Shown here: positions 8,719 to 17,905 of the stretch, in pieces
Position numbering within the stretch: the first letter of the stretch is position 1
How the letters are laid out: each line of letters opens with the position of its first letter
From: Cryobacterium aureum
GTDB taxonomy: Bacteria; Actinomycetota; Actinomycetes; Actinomycetales; Microbacteriaceae
NCBI RefSeq assembly: GCF_002954245.1
Contig: NZ_PPTG01000025.1
Location: 212,909-276,908 of the forward strand
DNA length: 64,000 bases
Direction: 5' to 3'
Made by a program: the position numbers and the translations under genes
The notes under the pieces: model-generated
Told to the model about the DNA's origin: nothing
Databases searched by the model: none
What the model saw: only the letters and a program-made list of their open reading frames with translations

Positions 8719-9764
8719 TGACCGGCGTCGTAGTCGTCTCCCGCGCCCTGGCCCTCATCGTGGCGGCCTTCTTCTCGGGCTACCATGTACTGCTCGGCCT
8801 GTATTCGCTAGGCCAACCAGACTCCGCGGCTCCGATTTTTGCGGCCATGGGTCTGTACATCGTGGCGACCATCGCGAGTCTCTGGCCCTTCAGCCCCATG
8901 CGCATGTCGCTGCCGCTGGCCCTGTTCAACGTGGGCGTCTCGGTGGCGATTCCACTGATCGTGGGCAGCCAGCTCGATGGATCCACCGGCAAGCTCGGGT
9001 ACGCCACCTGGTACGTAGCCGCGATCGGCACCCTGATGACGATCACAGCCACCCGCAAGCGCCCGCAGTTGGCCCTGCTGGGCGTCGGCGTGCTCGTGGT
9101 GCACAGCGTCATCTGGGCGGGCGTTGGCGAGCTCGGGCACATGGGCGTCATCGGCAGCGTGGTCTGGGTGGTCGCTGCCGGGCTGCTGTCGCGGGCCCTC
9201 GTGAAGGCCAGCCGCGATGCGCGCCAGTACGCGCGGGCCGAGCGTGAGGCGAGCGGATGGCACGCCGCCCAGGAGGCTCATCTCTACGAGCGCCAGGTGC
9301 GGCTGACCCAGACGATACGTCTGGCCATGCCCATGCTGCGCCGCATCAGCGAGAGCGACGGCGATCTCAGCGAGGCCGACCGACAGGAGTGCCGGCTGCT
9401 CGAAGCGGCAATTCGTGACGAAATCCGTGGGCGGCGCTTGCTGAACCACGCCGTGCGCGAGCAGGTCATGGCGGCCAGGCGGCGCGGGGCGAGCGTCACC
9501 CTGCTCGATGAAGGCGGGATCGACGACCTCAGCGGTTCCGAGCTGGAGATCGTGCTCAACGCCCTCGCGACCGCCATCGGCCGCACGAACGCCGACAAGA
9601 TCATTGCCCGCACGTCGGCCGACAGCGCGACTATCGCGGTCACCGTGGTGGGCCTCTTGAGCCCCGACCCGGCCGTGAGCGCCCTCGGACCTGACGCATC
9701 CGATGAGGAAGAAGTCGACCTGTGGATGGAAATACCCCGGCGGGCAGCGACTGCCGCTGTCTGA
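8715..9764 (+). CDS. Membrane protein with degenerate kinase-like C-terminus, partner of the two-component pair
   Basis: A 349-residue protein with four to five membrane segments in the first 155 residues, then a soluble region. The soluble part (about 185-340) reads like the dimerisation and first ATPase helix of a NarL-class kinase (EIRGRRLLNHAV, AARRRGASVTLLDEGG) but lacks a phosphoacceptor His box and the N, G1 and G2 ATP-binding motifs. It starts in an ATGA overlap with the kinase stop, so its synthesis is likely coupled to the kinase. It may be a pseudokinase or accessory sensor that modulates the pair. I do not recognise a named family. Confidence 0.7.
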   Translation: MMTGVVVVSRALALIVAAFFSGYHVLLGLYSLGQPDSAAPIFAAMGLYIVATIASLWPFSPMRMSLPLALFNVGVSVAIPLIVGSQLDGSTGKLGYATWYVAAIGTLMTITATRKRPQLALLGVGVLVVHSVIWAGVGELGHMGVIGSVVWVVAAGLLSRALVKASRDARQYARAEREASGWHAAQEAHLYERQVRLTQTIRLAMPMLRRISESDGDLSEADRQECRLLEAAIRDEIRGRRLLNHAVREQVMAARRRGASVTLLDEGGIDDLSGSELEIVLNALATAIGRTNADKIIARTSADSATIAVTVVGLLSPDPAVSALGPDASDEEEVDLWMEIPRRAATAAV

Positions 9765-9803
9765 CAGGGCGTGTGACAGGCGCGTGACGGTGGGAACGCG
9801 AAA

Positions 9804-9827
9804 GGGGATCAGCCGAAGCTGATCCCC
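9804..9827. terminator. Strong hairpin after the two-component operon
   Basis: A perfect 10-bp stem GGGGATCAGC/GCTGATCCCC closes on a CGAA tetraloop 40 nt after the operon's last stop. It is preceded by AAA and followed by TAACGACTATT rather than a T-run. It is probably the terminator of the 6.6-9.8 kb operon. Confidence 0.6.
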
Positions 9828-9884
9828 TAACGACTATTCGAGAAAGGACGACAACCCGAATGCCATCCGTTCTCGCCCCCAACA

Positions 9885-9914
9885 CATTCGCTCGCTTACC
9901 CTAGTCAGCGAATG
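9885..9914. repeat. 8-bp inverted repeat in the long intergenic region
   Basis: CATTCGCT and AGCGAATG are perfect inverted copies separated by 14 nt. They lie in the 418-bp gap (9765-10182) between the convergent two-component operon and accE. The rest of this gap holds the upstream hairpin, the 68-bp palindromic element and a 13-bp tandem repeat; I see no gene in it. Confidence 0.4.
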
Positions 9915-10063
9915 ATTGGTGGTGAAACTCCAGGAGCGTCACCGAGCACCTTCAGTCTGTACTATCCCCGTTGCCCGCACAGTCGGCATTTAGGAGGACA
10001 GACGTACCGGTGGTTGCCCCACCCGAGCATCCCGCGCACCTCGAACCCCGCTCCACCCCGTTC

Positions 10064-10131
10064 GGGGCCCGGGCCCCGTCCCTGGGCCCAGTTTATAGAC
10101 TGGGCCCACGGTCCGGGCCCGGGCCCCGACC
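10064..10131. repeat. 68-bp triple-palindrome element, copy 1
   Basis: Two self-complementary 14-bp blocks GGGGCCCGGGCCCC (here the right one begins C instead of G) flank a central 24-bp palindrome whose half is GGGCCCAGTTTA, so very GC-rich arms surround a TTTATAAA-like core (one mismatch here, TTTATAGA). The same 68 bp occurs at 63894-63961 with three differences. It lies between convergent genes. Function unknown; a terminator, a protein-binding site or a dispersed repeat family are all possible. Confidence 0.85.
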
Positions 10132-10132
10132 A

Positions 10133-10180
10133 AAATGGGCAGGGCAAATGGGCAGGGCAAACGGGCCGGGCGAACGGGGG
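10133..10180. repeat. 13-bp tandem repeat beside the palindromic element
   Basis: AAATGGGCAGGGC occurs twice head to tail, followed by the variant AAACGGGCCGGGC and a partial fourth unit GAACGGGGG. It starts directly after the 68-bp palindrome and ends just before the accE stop codon. Confidence 0.75.
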
Positions 10181-10182
10181 AG

Positions 10183-10422
10183 TTAGCCGGTGAAGCCGCG
10201 CCAGCGGCCGGAGCCGGGGTACACCGGCCGGCGAATGGCGCGCTGGTTCTGCTGCCAGGCGCTCTGGCCGAGTTCCGGCGCGGCCCGGCGCTCGTCGGAC
10301 TCTTCTCGCAACAGACCGCGGATGACGGCGCTCACCGCCGACACCTCGACCTCACTCACGTGCGTGGTTACGAAAACCAGCTCCGACGGGTCGAACTCCG
10401 ATGGCTTCACAGAAGATGACAT
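10183..10422 (-). CDS. accE: Acyl-CoA carboxylase epsilon subunit
   Basis: A small 79-residue protein of the actinobacterial AccE type, which stabilises the alpha-beta carboxylase complex and raises its activity. Sequence support is modest: an N-terminal segment predicted helical (VSAVSAVIRGLLREE) and a C-terminal tail rich in Arg, Pro and Trp (QRAIRRPVYPGSGRWRG) like other epsilon subunits. The strongest evidence is position: its ATG overlaps the beta-subunit stop codon by one base (TAATG), the typical accD-accE coupling of actinobacteria. Confidence 0.8.
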   Translation of the reverse strand: MSSSVKPSEFDPSELVFVTTHVSEVEVSAVSAVIRGLLREESDERRAAPELGQSAWQQNQRAIRRPVYPGSGRWRGFTG

Positions 10423-12026
10423 TAGAGCGGAATGTTCCCGTGCTTCTTGGCGGGCAGCGTGGCCCGTTTGGTGCGCAGGGCCCGCAGCGCCTTGATGACC
10501 GATACCCGGGTGGCGGCCGGCTCGATGATGCCGTCGAGCTCGCCGCGCTCAGCGGCCAGGAACGGGCTCGCCACGTTATAGGTGTACTCGTTGGCCAGTC
10601 GCGTGCGCACGGCAGCGACGTCTTCACCGGCCTGCTCGGCCGCCTTGATCTCGGCGCGGTACAGAATGTTCACAGCACCCTGGCCGCCCATGACAGCGAT
10701 CTCCGCGGTTGGCCAGGCCAGGTTGGTGTCGGCGCCGAGCTGCTTGGATCCCATCACGATGTACGCGCCGCCGTAGGCCTTGCGGAGAATGACGGTGACC
10801 AGCGGCACGGTGGCCTCGGCGTAGGCGTACAGCAGTTTCGCCCCACGACGGATGATGCCGGTCCATTCCTGATCGGTGCCCGGCAGAAAGCCGGGTACGT
10901 CGACGAGGGTGAGAATCGGAATGGAGAACGCATCGCAGAACCGCACGAAGCGGGAAGCCTTCTCGCCGGCCTCGATGTTCAGCGTGCCGGCCATGGCATT
11001 GGGCTGGTTGGCGACGATGCCGATCGAGCGCCCCTCGACCCGAGCGAACCCCACGACGATGTTCGGCGCGTACAACGGCTGCGTCTCGAGAAAGTCGCCG
11101 TTGTCGACGATGTGCTCGATGACGGTTTTCACGTCGTAGGGCTGGTTAGGCGAATCGGGGATGATCGTGTTGAGGCGACGGTCGGCATCCGTTGTTTCGA
11201 GCTCCACCTCGCTGTCGAACACCGGCAGTTCAGCCAGGTTGTTGTCGGGCAGGTAGCTCAGCAGGGCGCGGGCGAAGTCGAGCGCGTCGGGTTCATCGCT
11301 GGCGAGATAATGCGAGACGCCGGAGATCTTGTTGTGGGTGAGGGCTCCGCCGAGCTCTTCCATGCCGACGTCTTCGCCGGTGACGGTCTTGATCACGTCG
11401 GGGCCGGTGACGAACATCTGGCTGGTCTTGTCGACCATGATCACAAAGTCGGTCAGAGCGGGGGAGTAGACCGCGCCACCGGCGGCCGGGCCGCAGATGA
11501 TCGAGATCTGCGGAATGACACCGGAGGCGGCCGTGTTGCGCCGAAAGATCTCGCCGTACTTGCCGAGGGCCACGACGCCCTCCTGAATGCGCGCTCCGCC
11601 GGAGTCGAGAATGCCGATGATGGGCACCCCGGTCTTCAGGGCGAGGTCCATCACCTTGATGATCTTCTCCCCGGCTACCTCGCCGAGCGAGCCGCCGAAG
11701 ATGGTGAAGTCCTGCGAGTACACGGCCACCTGGCGGCCGTGGATGGTGCCGGTTCCGGTGACGACGGCGTCGCCATAGGGCCGCTTCTTTTCCATGCCGA
11801 AGGCCACGGTGCGGTGCCGCACGAACTCGTCGAGCTCCACGAAGGAACCCTGGTCGAGCAGCAGGTCCACGCGCTCGCGGGCGGTCATCTTGCCCTTGGC
11901 GTGCTGCTTTTCGATGGCGGTGGCCCCGCTGGCGGTCACGGCTTCGTGATAGCGCAGCTTGAGGTCGGCGAGTTTTCCCGCCGTCGTATACAGGTCGGGT
12001 GCCGCGGCGGGCGTCTTGTCAGTCAC
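10422..12026 (-). CDS. accD: Acyl-CoA carboxylase beta (carboxyltransferase) subunit
   Basis: The 534-residue carboxyltransferase moves CO2 from carboxybiotin to acetyl- or propionyl-CoA. The crotonase-like N half has [22 protein letters not shown] and [16 protein letters not shown], whose glycines form an oxyanion hole. The C half has the second oxyanion region with [17 protein letters not shown] and [14 protein letters not shown]. Overall it resembles AccD5/PccB more than long-chain AccD4, but substrate choice depends on pocket residues I cannot assign reliably. It forms an operon with accE and faces birA across a 203-bp intergenic region that contains an inverted repeat. Confidence 0.93.
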   Translation of the reverse strand: MTDKTPAAAPDLYTTAGKLADLKLRYHEAVTASGATAIEKQHAKGKMTARERVDLLLDQGSFVELDEFVRHRTVAFGMEKKRPYGDAVVTGTGTIHGRQVAVYSQDFTIFGGSLGEVAGEKIIKVMDLALKTGVPIIGILDSGGARIQEGVVALGKYGEIFRRNTAASGVIPQISIICGPAAGGAVYSPALTDFVIMVDKTSQMFVTGPDVIKTVTGEDVGMEELGGALTHNKISGVSHYLASDEPDALDFARALLSYLPDNNLAELPVFDSEVELETTDADRRLNTIIPDSPNQPYDVKTVIEHIVDNGDFLETQPLYAPNIVVGFARVEGRSIGIVANQPNAMAGTLNIEAGEKASRFVRFCDAFSIPILTLVDVPGFLPGTDQEWTGIIRRGAKLLYAYAEATVPLVTVILRKAYGGAYIVMGSKQLGADTNLAWPTAEIAVMGGQGAVNILYRAEIKAAEQAGEDVAAVRTRLANEYTYNVASPFLAAERGELDGIIEPAATRVSVIKALRALRTKRATLPAKKHGNIPL

Positions 12027-12130
12027 CGTTTCACTCTACCGGCACCCCCCGCACGCTCCCCGTTGACGATATTCCACAACTTTGCAGTGCAACACTGCAC
12101 ATTTCCCCTCTACTGCCCACCGTCGCCGTT

Positions 12131-12209
12131 CATAACTCCTGTAATTTGCTCAGAAATCGCCAAGAATAGGTGTTTTGAGGCCAGATTCGACAGAATTGCA
12201 GGAGTTATG
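12131..12209. promoter_or_regulatory. Long inverted repeat between accD and birA
   Basis: CATAACTCCTGTAATT (12131-12146) and AATTGCAGGAGTTATG (12194-12209) are inverted copies with 15 of 16 positions matching, separated by 47 bp. They sit in the divergent promoter region of accD and birA. They could be paired operators for a regulator of both genes, or the ends of a small dispersed element. The right arm lies just 5' of the birA start. Confidence 0.5.
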
Positions 12210-12229
12210 CACACGAGAGGGTCGCCACC

Positions 12230-13051
12230 ATGGAGTTTTCGCTCAGCCGCACCGAGGTGAGCCGGTTCGAGTACCGTTCCGAGGCCACCTCCACCAATGA
12301 TGTGCTCAAAGACCTCGCCACAACGGATGCCGCCGCCTGGCCTGACCTCTCGGCCCTGGTTACCGACAACCAGACTCAGGGGCGTGGCCGGCTCGGTCGC
12401 GTCTGGCTGGCCCCGACCGGCAAAGCCTTGGCCATCTCGGTGCTGATCCGACCCCAGTTACCGCCGGCGAGTCTCGGGTGGTTCCCGCTCCTGGCCGGCG
12501 CCGCCATGACCCGCGCCGTGAAAACAGTCGTCGAAGCGAGCATGAAGCCGGTCGAAGGGGTCAAAGAAGCCGAGGACCCCCGCCACGAAACAACCCTGAA
12601 ATGGCCCAATGACGTACTGATCGACGGCTACAAGGTGTGCGGCATCCTGTGCGAGTTGCTGCCCGACGGCACAGGAATCATCATTGGTGCCGGCCTCAAC
12701 CTCTCGCTGGACGAACACGACTTGCCCACCCTCACGTCCACCTCGCTGCTGCTGGTCACCCGCACTATGCCCGATCCCGATAAAGTACTCGCCGCCTACT
12801 TGCACGAGCTCGGCACGCTTTACAAAGCTTTCGTGCATGCAAACGGCGACGCGCAGCAAGGCCTGCACGCCGCCGTCACCGAACTCTGCGGCACCCTCGG
12901 CAGCGTCGTGCGGGTCGAACTGCCCGGCGGCGCCGACCTCGTGGGGGCCGCAACCGGCATCGACGTCGAGGGGCGGCTGCGAGTCGTCAATCAGGCCGAT
13001 GGCGAGGAACGGTCTGTCGCCGCTGGCGATGTCACCCACCTGAGGTATTAA
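12230..13051 (+). CDS. birA: Biotin-[acetyl-CoA-carboxylase] ligase, non-repressor type
   Basis: A 273-residue ligase that makes biotinyl-AMP and transfers biotin to the carboxylase alpha subunit Lys. Motifs: GRGRLGRVWLAP (biotinyl-adenylate loop, usually GRGRxGRxW), KWPNDVLIDGYKVCGILCE and GIGLN-like GAGLNLS, then a C-terminal SH3-like domain. There is no N-terminal winged helix, so it cannot act as the biotin repressor as E. coli BirA does. It lies divergent to accD and immediately upstream of a PH-domain membrane protein. This birA-PH pair is conserved in actinobacteria. An insertion of charged residues (about 110-122) before the KWPNDV motif is slightly unusual. Confidence 0.92.
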   Translation: MEFSLSRTEVSRFEYRSEATSTNDVLKDLATTDAAAWPDLSALVTDNQTQGRGRLGRVWLAPTGKALAISVLIRPQLPPASLGWFPLLAGAAMTRAVKTVVEASMKPVEGVKEAEDPRHETTLKWPNDVLIDGYKVCGILCELLPDGTGIIIGAGLNLSLDEHDLPTLTSTSLLLVTRTMPDPDKVLAAYLHELGTLYKAFVHANGDAQQGLHAAVTELCGTLGSVVRVELPGGADLVGAATGIDVEGRLRVVNQADGEERSVAAGDVTHLRY

Positions 13052-13059
13052 TAGAAGTA

Positions 13060-13638
13060 ATGAAGAAGAAAGCGCTCGAAGAGACCCACGAGACCGAACC
13101 CTCCGGCTACGCCCGCGAGAGCCGGCCCGAGAAGGTCGTCGCACGCCTGCGCCCGCATGCCCGGGTGCTGGCCTGGCCCACCCTGCTTCTGTTCATTTTG
13201 GCCGGCGGCACCGGCTACTTCTTCGGCAACCTGCCCGAGCCCTGGCAGAACGCCGCCGTGCTCGGCGGCGCCATCCTGCTGGCCGTACTCGGCTGGCTGC
13301 TGCCGCTCGCCGCCTGGCTCACCAAGCGCTACACGATCACGACCCGTCGCATCATTTTCCGGCACGGATTCTTCGTGCGCACCCGGCAAGAGCTGCTGCA
13401 CAGCCGCGGCTACGACGTGAGCGTGCGGCAGAATTGGCTGCAGGCAGGGTTCCACTCGGGCACGGTGCTCATTAATTCGGGGCTGGAGCATCCGCTCGTG
13501 TTGAAAGACGTGCCCAACGTCGACCTCGTGCAGAGTACGCTGCACGACCTCATGGAGAAGGCCAGCACCGTCATGGGTTCACGCCGACAGGAGCAGTCGG
13601 CCCTCGCCGACGAGTCAGCGTTCTGGGGTCGCCGCTAG
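13060..13638 (+). CDS. Membrane protein with bacterial PH domain
   Basis: A 192-residue protein with two closely spaced membrane helices (about residues 33-53 and 58-85), then a bPH2-like domain beginning RYTITTRRIIFRHGFF and continuing through LLHSRGYDVSVRQNW. Such YdbS/YdbT-like proteins are of unknown biochemical role. It follows birA by 8 nt and is surely cotranscribed with it. The last 24 nt overlap the convergent GtrA gene, so the two mRNAs are complementary at their 3' ends. Start ATG 13060 is supported by AGAAG upstream. Confidence 0.82.
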   Translation: MKKKALEETHETEPSGYARESRPEKVVARLRPHARVLAWPTLLLFILAGGTGYFFGNLPEPWQNAAVLGGAILLAVLGWLLPLAAWLTKRYTITTRRIIFRHGFFVRTRQELLHSRGYDVSVRQNWLQAGFHSGTVLINSGLEHPLVLKDVPNVDLVQSTLHDLMEKASTVMGSRRQEQSALADESAFWGRR

Positions 13639-14145
13639 CCGAATAGCTCCGGTGCGGGTAGTCACCACACCGATACCAACGGATGCCGGCGCCCCACTCC
13701 GTCCCGGCGCGAACACCCAGTAGCGGTACAGCGCGAAGCGAAACACCGCCCCGAGAATGAGACCAACGACGTTGCCCGCGATGTTGTCGGCGAGAACGCT
13801 CGTGTAACCGAGCACGTAGTGGCTGAACCACAGGCAGCCGATGCCGATGCCCATGCCCACGAGGCTCACCGCCAGAAACTCCAGGCCCTCGCGCGCCGTG
13901 TGGTTCTGGCGGTTCTTGCTGAAAGTCCAATAGCGATTGCCGAGCCAGTTCACCAGAATGGCCAGCACGGTCGAGATCACCTTGGCGTAGATGGGGCCGG
14001 CGTGTACGTCGGCCGAATCCAGCACGGTGGTGCGCAGCAGGTTGAACACCGTGAAGTCCACCACGAAGCCCAGCGCACCGACGGCGCCGAACTTGAGGCC
14101 CTGACTCAGGAAGCTGAGCAGGCGCTGCTTCAGGGTGATCGACAT
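13615..14145 (-). CDS. GtrA-family membrane protein
   Basis: A GtrA-like protein of about 176 residues with four membrane helices, starting KFGAVGALGFVVDFTVFNLL and ending with FRFALYRYWVF. GtrA proteins are thought to flip polyprenyl-phosphate-linked sugars across the membrane. ATG 14145 is chosen because GGACGG precedes it; ATG 14175 would add ten residues. It is convergent with the PH-domain gene and divergent from purK. Mycobacteria have a GtrA-like gene next to purK too, so this copy belongs to the conserved core, unlike the two at 20 and 33 kb. Its sugar partner is not evident locally. Confidence 0.85.
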   Translation of the reverse strand: MSITLKQRLLSFLSQGLKFGAVGALGFVVDFTVFNLLRTTVLDSADVHAGPIYAKVISTVLAILVNWLGNRYWTFSKNRQNHTAREGLEFLAVSLVGMGIGIGCLWFSHYVLGYTSVLADNIAGNVVGLILGAVFRFALYRYWVFAPGRSGAPASVGIGVVTTRTGAIRLAATPER

Positions 14146-14276
14146 GCGTCCGTCCGACGTTCGGTAAAGTGGCACTAGGAAAGCACTGAAGTCTCGCAGT
14201 CTACGGCGTGTTCAAATTGCCGGGCTGGAGATTCACGTGCGTTTAGCTGAACGCTTGCATAGAGAATGGTGAACAA

Positions 14277-15413
14277 ATGGCTTTGACCGTCGGTGTGATT
14301 GGCGCAGGTCAGCTGGCCCGCATGATGATCCCCGCGGCCGTGAACCTCGGCATCGAGTTGAAGGTTCTCGCTGAAGCCGATGGTATGTCCGCCGAGCTCG
14401 CCGCAGTAAGCGTTGGCGACTACCGCGACCTGGCCACCGTGCTCGCCTTCGCCAAGACCGTCGATGTCATCACCTTCGACCACGAACACGTGCCGCAGGA
14501 GATTCTGCGCGAACTCGTGCGCGAAGGCGTAAAAGTGCACCCCGGCCCCGACGCCCTGCTCTACGCGCAAGACAAGCTGCTCATGCGCGAAAAGCTCGCC
14601 GAGCTGGGCCTGCCCGTGCCGGACTGGGCCCGCATCGTTGATGCGGCCGGCCTCGCCGACTTCTTGAAGGATCACGGCGGCCGCGCCGTCGTCAAGACCG
14701 CCCGCGGCGGGTACGACGGCAAGGGCGTGCGAGTGGTCAGCCACGAACACGACGTCGATGACTGGTTCCAGGCGCTCGCCGAAGACGGCAACGGCGGCGC
14801 CCTGCTGGTCGAAGAACTCGTGCACTTCAGCCGCGAGCTGGCCCAGGTGGTCGCCCGCCGCCCCAGCGGTGAGATCGCCGTCTGGCCGGTCGTGGAGACC
14901 GTGCAGAAAGACGGCGTCTGCGCCGAGGTCATCGCGCCGGCGCCTCAGTCCATGGGCCGGCTCGCCGACGTCGCCACCGACATCGCCGTGGCCGTGGCCG
15001 AGGGCATCGGTGTCACCGGGGTGTTGGCCGTCGAGCTGTTCCAGACCACGGATGAGCGTCTCCTCATCAACGAGCTGGCGATGCGCCCGCACAACAGCGG
15101 TCACTGGTCGATTGAGGGCTCCACGACGAGCCAGTTCGAGCAGCACCTCCGCGCGGTTCTCGATCTGCCGCTCGGTGCGACCGGCGCCAGAGACCAGTGG
15201 ACGGTGATGGTGAACATCTTTGGCGGACCAGCGTCAGGCTCGCTCGGTGACCGCTATGGGGAGGGCCTGGCGCAGCATCCGCTCGTGAAAGTGCACAACT
15301 ACGGCAAGGCATCGAGGCCCGGCCGCAAGGTGGGCCATGTCACGGCGTGCGGCGACGATCTCGACGAAGTTGCCTACCAAGCGCGCGCCACTGCACAAAT
15401 CTTTCAGGCCTGA
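14277..15413 (+). CDS. purK: 5-(carboxyamino)imidazole ribonucleotide synthase
   Basis: A 378-residue ATP-grasp enzyme that carboxylates aminoimidazole ribonucleotide with ATP and bicarbonate in purine synthesis. The N-terminal Rossmann-like motif [13 protein letters not shown] is typical of PurK. The ATP-grasp core has [14 protein letters not shown] and the metal-binding [13 protein letters not shown]. The next step is catalysed by PurE, encoded 17 nt downstream. Start ATG 14277 is the only start that precedes the Rossmann strand. The upstream gap to the GtrA gene should contain the promoters of both genes. Confidence 0.94.
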   Translation: MALTVGVIGAGQLARMMIPAAVNLGIELKVLAEADGMSAELAAVSVGDYRDLATVLAFAKTVDVITFDHEHVPQEILRELVREGVKVHPGPDALLYAQDKLLMREKLAELGLPVPDWARIVDAAGLADFLKDHGGRAVVKTARGGYDGKGVRVVSHEHDVDDWFQALAEDGNGGALLVEELVHFSRELAQVVARRPSGEIAVWPVVETVQKDGVCAEVIAPAPQSMGRLADVATDIAVAVAEGIGVTGVLAVELFQTTDERLLINELAMRPHNSGHWSIEGSTTSQFEQHLRAVLDLPLGATGARDQWTVMVNIFGGPASGSLGDRYGEGLAQHPLVKVHNYGKASRPGRKVGHVTACGDDLDEVAYQARATAQIFQA

Positions 15414-15417
15414 GCAA

Positions 15418-15423
15418 TAGGAT
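15418..15423 (+). promoter_or_regulatory. -10 box of a possible internal leaderless promoter for purE
   Basis: TAGGAT lies between the purK stop and GTG 15431, separated from the GTG by seven bases. This suggests purE can be transcribed on its own from a leaderless start in addition to readthrough from purK. The expected -35 would lie inside purK. Confidence 0.35.
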
Positions 15424-15430
15424 CATCTGC

Positions 15431-15964
15431 GTGCCAGAGAACACCGAGACATCCACTGTGCCCACGAGCCTAGTCGCGCCTATCGTCGGCCTGGTCATGG
15501 GCAGCGACTCCGACTTCACCGTCATGAGCGCTGCAGCGCAAACCCTGAAGGACTTCGGGGTCGCGCACGAGGTACAGGTTGTCTCGGCACACCGCACCCC
15601 AGAGCGGATGCTCTCCTATGGCCGCACCGCGCAGGCTCGCGGTCTTAAGGTGATCATTGCCGGGGCCGGGGGAGCGGCGCACCTGCCCGGCATGCTCGCC
15701 GCTATGACCACGCTGCCCGTGGTGGGCGTGCCCGTTCCGCTCGGGCTGCTCGACGGCCTCGATTCGCTTCTGTCGATCGTGCAGATGCCGGCCGGCGTGC
15801 CGGTCGCAACCGTGTCGATCGGCGGGGCGAAGAACGCCGCTCTGATCGCGATCAAGATTCTTGCCACGAGCGATGACGCGCTGCGCGTGAAGCTCGAAGA
15901 TTATGCCGTAGCGCTCGCAGAGTTGGTCGAGCAGAAGAACAGGGACCTCCAAACCCGATTATGA
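15431..15964 (+). CDS. purE: N5-carboxyaminoimidazole ribonucleotide mutase
   Basis: A class I PurE of about 177 residues, which moves the carboxyl group from N5 to C4 of the imidazole ring. MGSDSDF binds the phosphate, SAHRTPERM contains the catalytic His, and [12 protein letters not shown] is the conserved glycine-rich loop. The open frame extends upstream into purK; GTG 15431 is chosen because the SDSDF motif begins about 24 residues later and a -10-like box is correctly spaced. The stop overlaps the LCP gene start as ATGA, so the three genes form one unit even though the last acts in the cell wall. Confidence 0.93.
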   Translation: MPENTETSTVPTSLVAPIVGLVMGSDSDFTVMSAAAQTLKDFGVAHEVQVVSAHRTPERMLSYGRTAQARGLKVIIAGAGGAAHLPGMLAAMTTLPVVGVPVPLGLLDGLDSLLSIVQMPAGVPVATVSIGGAKNAALIAIKILATSDDALRVKLEDYAVALAELVEQKNRDLQTRL

Positions 15965-17328
15965 GTAGTGTGACTGACCCGATCCGGCACCCGAATTCCG
16001 GCTCCACGCGCATCATGACGACGCGTGCGTGGTGGCTCGTCGTACTCAATTTCGTGCTTCCCGGTTCGGCGCAGGTGCTCGCCGGCAACCGCCGGCTCGG
16101 CCGGTTCGGCCTTCGCTCCACCCTCACGCTGGTCGCCGTCGCTATTATCGCCGGTGCGGTCTACCTGCTCTGGCCCGAGGTGGTACTCACCGTCTTCACG
16201 AGCACCATCGGCCTGTGGGTGGCCGCCGCTGTACTCGCGTTCTACGCGCTCACCTGGCTCGTGCTCACCGTCAACACCCTCGGCCTGATCAACCTGGGTC
16301 GTGCCGCGCCGGGCGCTCGCCCGATCATTGCCGCGTTCTCGGCGGCGCTCATGGTCGTCGTCTGTGGAACCGCCGGCTACGGCGCCTTCTTTGCCACCTC
16401 GGCGAGCGGATTCCTCTCCTCCGTGTTCGTCGCCGGCCCGAGCGAACCGCCGGTCGATGGCCGCTACAACATCCTGCTGCTCGGCGGTGACGCCGGCGCC
16501 GACCGCGACGGCCTGCGCCCCGACAGTATGTCGGTGGTCAGCATCGACGCCACGACCGGCCAGGCCACCACCATTAGCATGCCGCGCAACCTTGAGGACG
16601 TGCCGTTCTCGGCCGGGTCTTCGCTCGGAGCGCTCTACCCAGAGGGCTACGGTTCCATCGACGGATGCGACGTGTCGGGTCGCTGCATGCTCAACGCCAT
16701 CTTCACCGAGGCCGAGCTGAAACGCCCCGAGTACTACCCGAACGCGGTGGCCGAGGGCAGTTCCCCCGGTGTTCAGGCCACGATCGAGGCGGCGCAGGGC
16801 ATCACCGGACTGACGATTCAGTACTACGTACTCATCGACATGCAGGGCTTCTCCGAACTCATCGACGCCCTCGGCGGCGTTGACATCACGGTTTCCGAGC
16901 GGCTTCCGATCGGCGGTGACGAGCAGCTTAAAGAGGTTGAGGGCTGGATCGAGGTCGGCCCCCAACACATGGATGGCAGGACCGCCACTTGGTACGCGCG
17001 GTCCCGGCACACGACCAGCGACTACGATCGCATGGGGCGCCAGACTCAGTTGCAAGAAGCGCTGCTCGCCCAGTTCAATCCGGCAAATGTGCTGACTAAG
17101 TTTCAGGGCATCGCCGCCGCAGGCTCTGAGGTGATCAAAACGGATGTGCCGCAGGGTATGCTCCCCTATTTCGTGAACCTCGCCTCCAAGACCAAGGAGC
17201 TGCCGGTCGTCTCGGTGCCCCTGATTCCCGAGAATGGCGTCGACCCCGAAGACCCCGACTACGCCGCCATTCAGGCCATGATCGCAACGGCGCTGGCCCC
17301 CGCGCCAACCGCCACCCCCGCCCCCTAA
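15961..17328 (+). CDS. LytR-CpsA-Psr family wall-polymer ligase
   Basis: LCP proteins transfer polyprenyl-linked glycopolymers to peptidoglycan. This 455-residue protein has four hydrophobic segments in the first 145 residues (most LCPs have one), then the LCP domain from about residue 165: [12 protein letters not shown] with the first Asp, [12 protein letters not shown], and ISMPRN carrying the pyrophosphate-binding Arg. Later [20 protein letters not shown] supplies the second conserved Arg cluster. It overlaps purE by 4 nt. As the nearest LCP to the surface-glycan cluster, it is a candidate to attach that polymer, though its position beside purE is the ancestral one. Confidence 0.9.
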   Translation: MSSVTDPIRHPNSGSTRIMTTRAWWLVVLNFVLPGSAQVLAGNRRLGRFGLRSTLTLVAVAIIAGAVYLLWPEVVLTVFTSTIGLWVAAAVLAFYALTWLVLTVNTLGLINLGRAAPGARPIIAAFSAALMVVVCGTAGYGAFFATSASGFLSSVFVAGPSEPPVDGRYNILLLGGDAGADRDGLRPDSMSVVSIDATTGQATTISMPRNLEDVPFSAGSSLGALYPEGYGSIDGCDVSGRCMLNAIFTEAELKRPEYYPNAVAEGSSPGVQATIEAAQGITGLTIQYYVLIDMQGFSELIDALGGVDITVSERLPIGGDEQLKEVEGWIEVGPQHMDGRTATWYARSRHTTSDYDRMGRQTQLQEALLAQFNPANVLTKFQGIAAAGSEVIKTDVPQGMLPYFVNLASKTKELPVVSVPLIPENGVDPEDPDYAAIQAMIATALAPAPTATPAP

Positions 17329-17503
17329 CCCTGAGGCAACGCCTGCACGCCGGTGTGCTCGCCGGATCCTGCATGCGCGTCCAAACGTTGCGCGCGCGCG
17401 TGGCACGCTGCTACTGCCAGCATCCGCTGACCGCTCCTTCAGCTTTCAACCGCGCGACCGCCCCTACCAATGCGCGCATTGCGAAAGCGGATGCCAACGT
17501 GCG

Positions 17504-17905
17504 CTAAATGACGATCACTTCGGGGCCACCAAGGTCTGACAAGACCTGGAAATCGGTGTCCTGGGTGTAGACGGTGAGCGAATGCGCGAGTGCCGTGGAG
17601 GCAATCCACAGGTCGTTGACGTTGAGCCGACGTTCGCTCTCGCGAAGCTTTTGCCGTAATCGAGCCCAATGCGCGGCCACTGCCTCATCGATATGGAGCA
17701 CCGTTGCGATTGACACTGTGTCAAGGGTCTGCAGTCGGGCTCCCCGTGTGTCGGCGTCCCGCGCTGCATGTACTCCGGCGTACAGCTCACCGAGCGTCAC
17801 GGCGCTGACAAACTGTTCTTCTGGCAATCTGTCGAACTGTATTGCACGATTTGTCTCTAGCCCCACGAAGACGCTGGAATCAATCAGGCCCCGTGAGGGG
17901 TTCAC
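17504..17905 (-). CDS. vapC: PIN-domain ribonuclease toxin (VapC)
   Basis: A PIN-domain RNase of 133 residues. The four acidic positions that bind Mg are visible: Asp9 (GLIDSSVF), Glu40 (TLGELYAG), Asp98 (NVNDLWIA) and Asp116/Asp118 (YTQDTDF). VapC toxins usually cut tRNA or rRNA and arrest growth. Its start overlaps the stop of the antitoxin gene by 4 nt (ATGA), the standard order antitoxin then toxin. It lies on the opposite strand to the LCP gene and marks the left border of the accessory region. The RNA target is unknown. Confidence 0.9.
   Translation of the reverse strand: MNPSRGLIDSSVFVGLETNRAIQFDRLPEEQFVSAVTLGELYAGVHAARDADTRGARLQTLDTVSIATVLHIDEAVAAHWARLRQKLRESERRLNVNDLWIASTALAHSLTVYTQDTDFQVLSDLGGPEVIVI

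Noticed and set aside
9962..10147. Small Cys-containing peptide on the minus strand in the intergenic gap
   Set aside because: Most of it is coded by the GC palindrome; the short Cys cluster at its end has no ribosome site and no recognisable family.
10401..12260. 619-residue open frame on the plus strand opposite the carboxylase beta-subunit gene
   Set aside because: It is a compositional shadow of a high-GC gene: it mirrors accD codon positions, has low-complexity His/Gly/Asp-rich sequence and no motif, while the other strand is clearly AccD.
15901..17406. 501-residue open frame on the minus strand opposite the LCP gene
   Set aside because: Arg, Gly and Asp-rich composition with no domain; the LCP frame explains the region.
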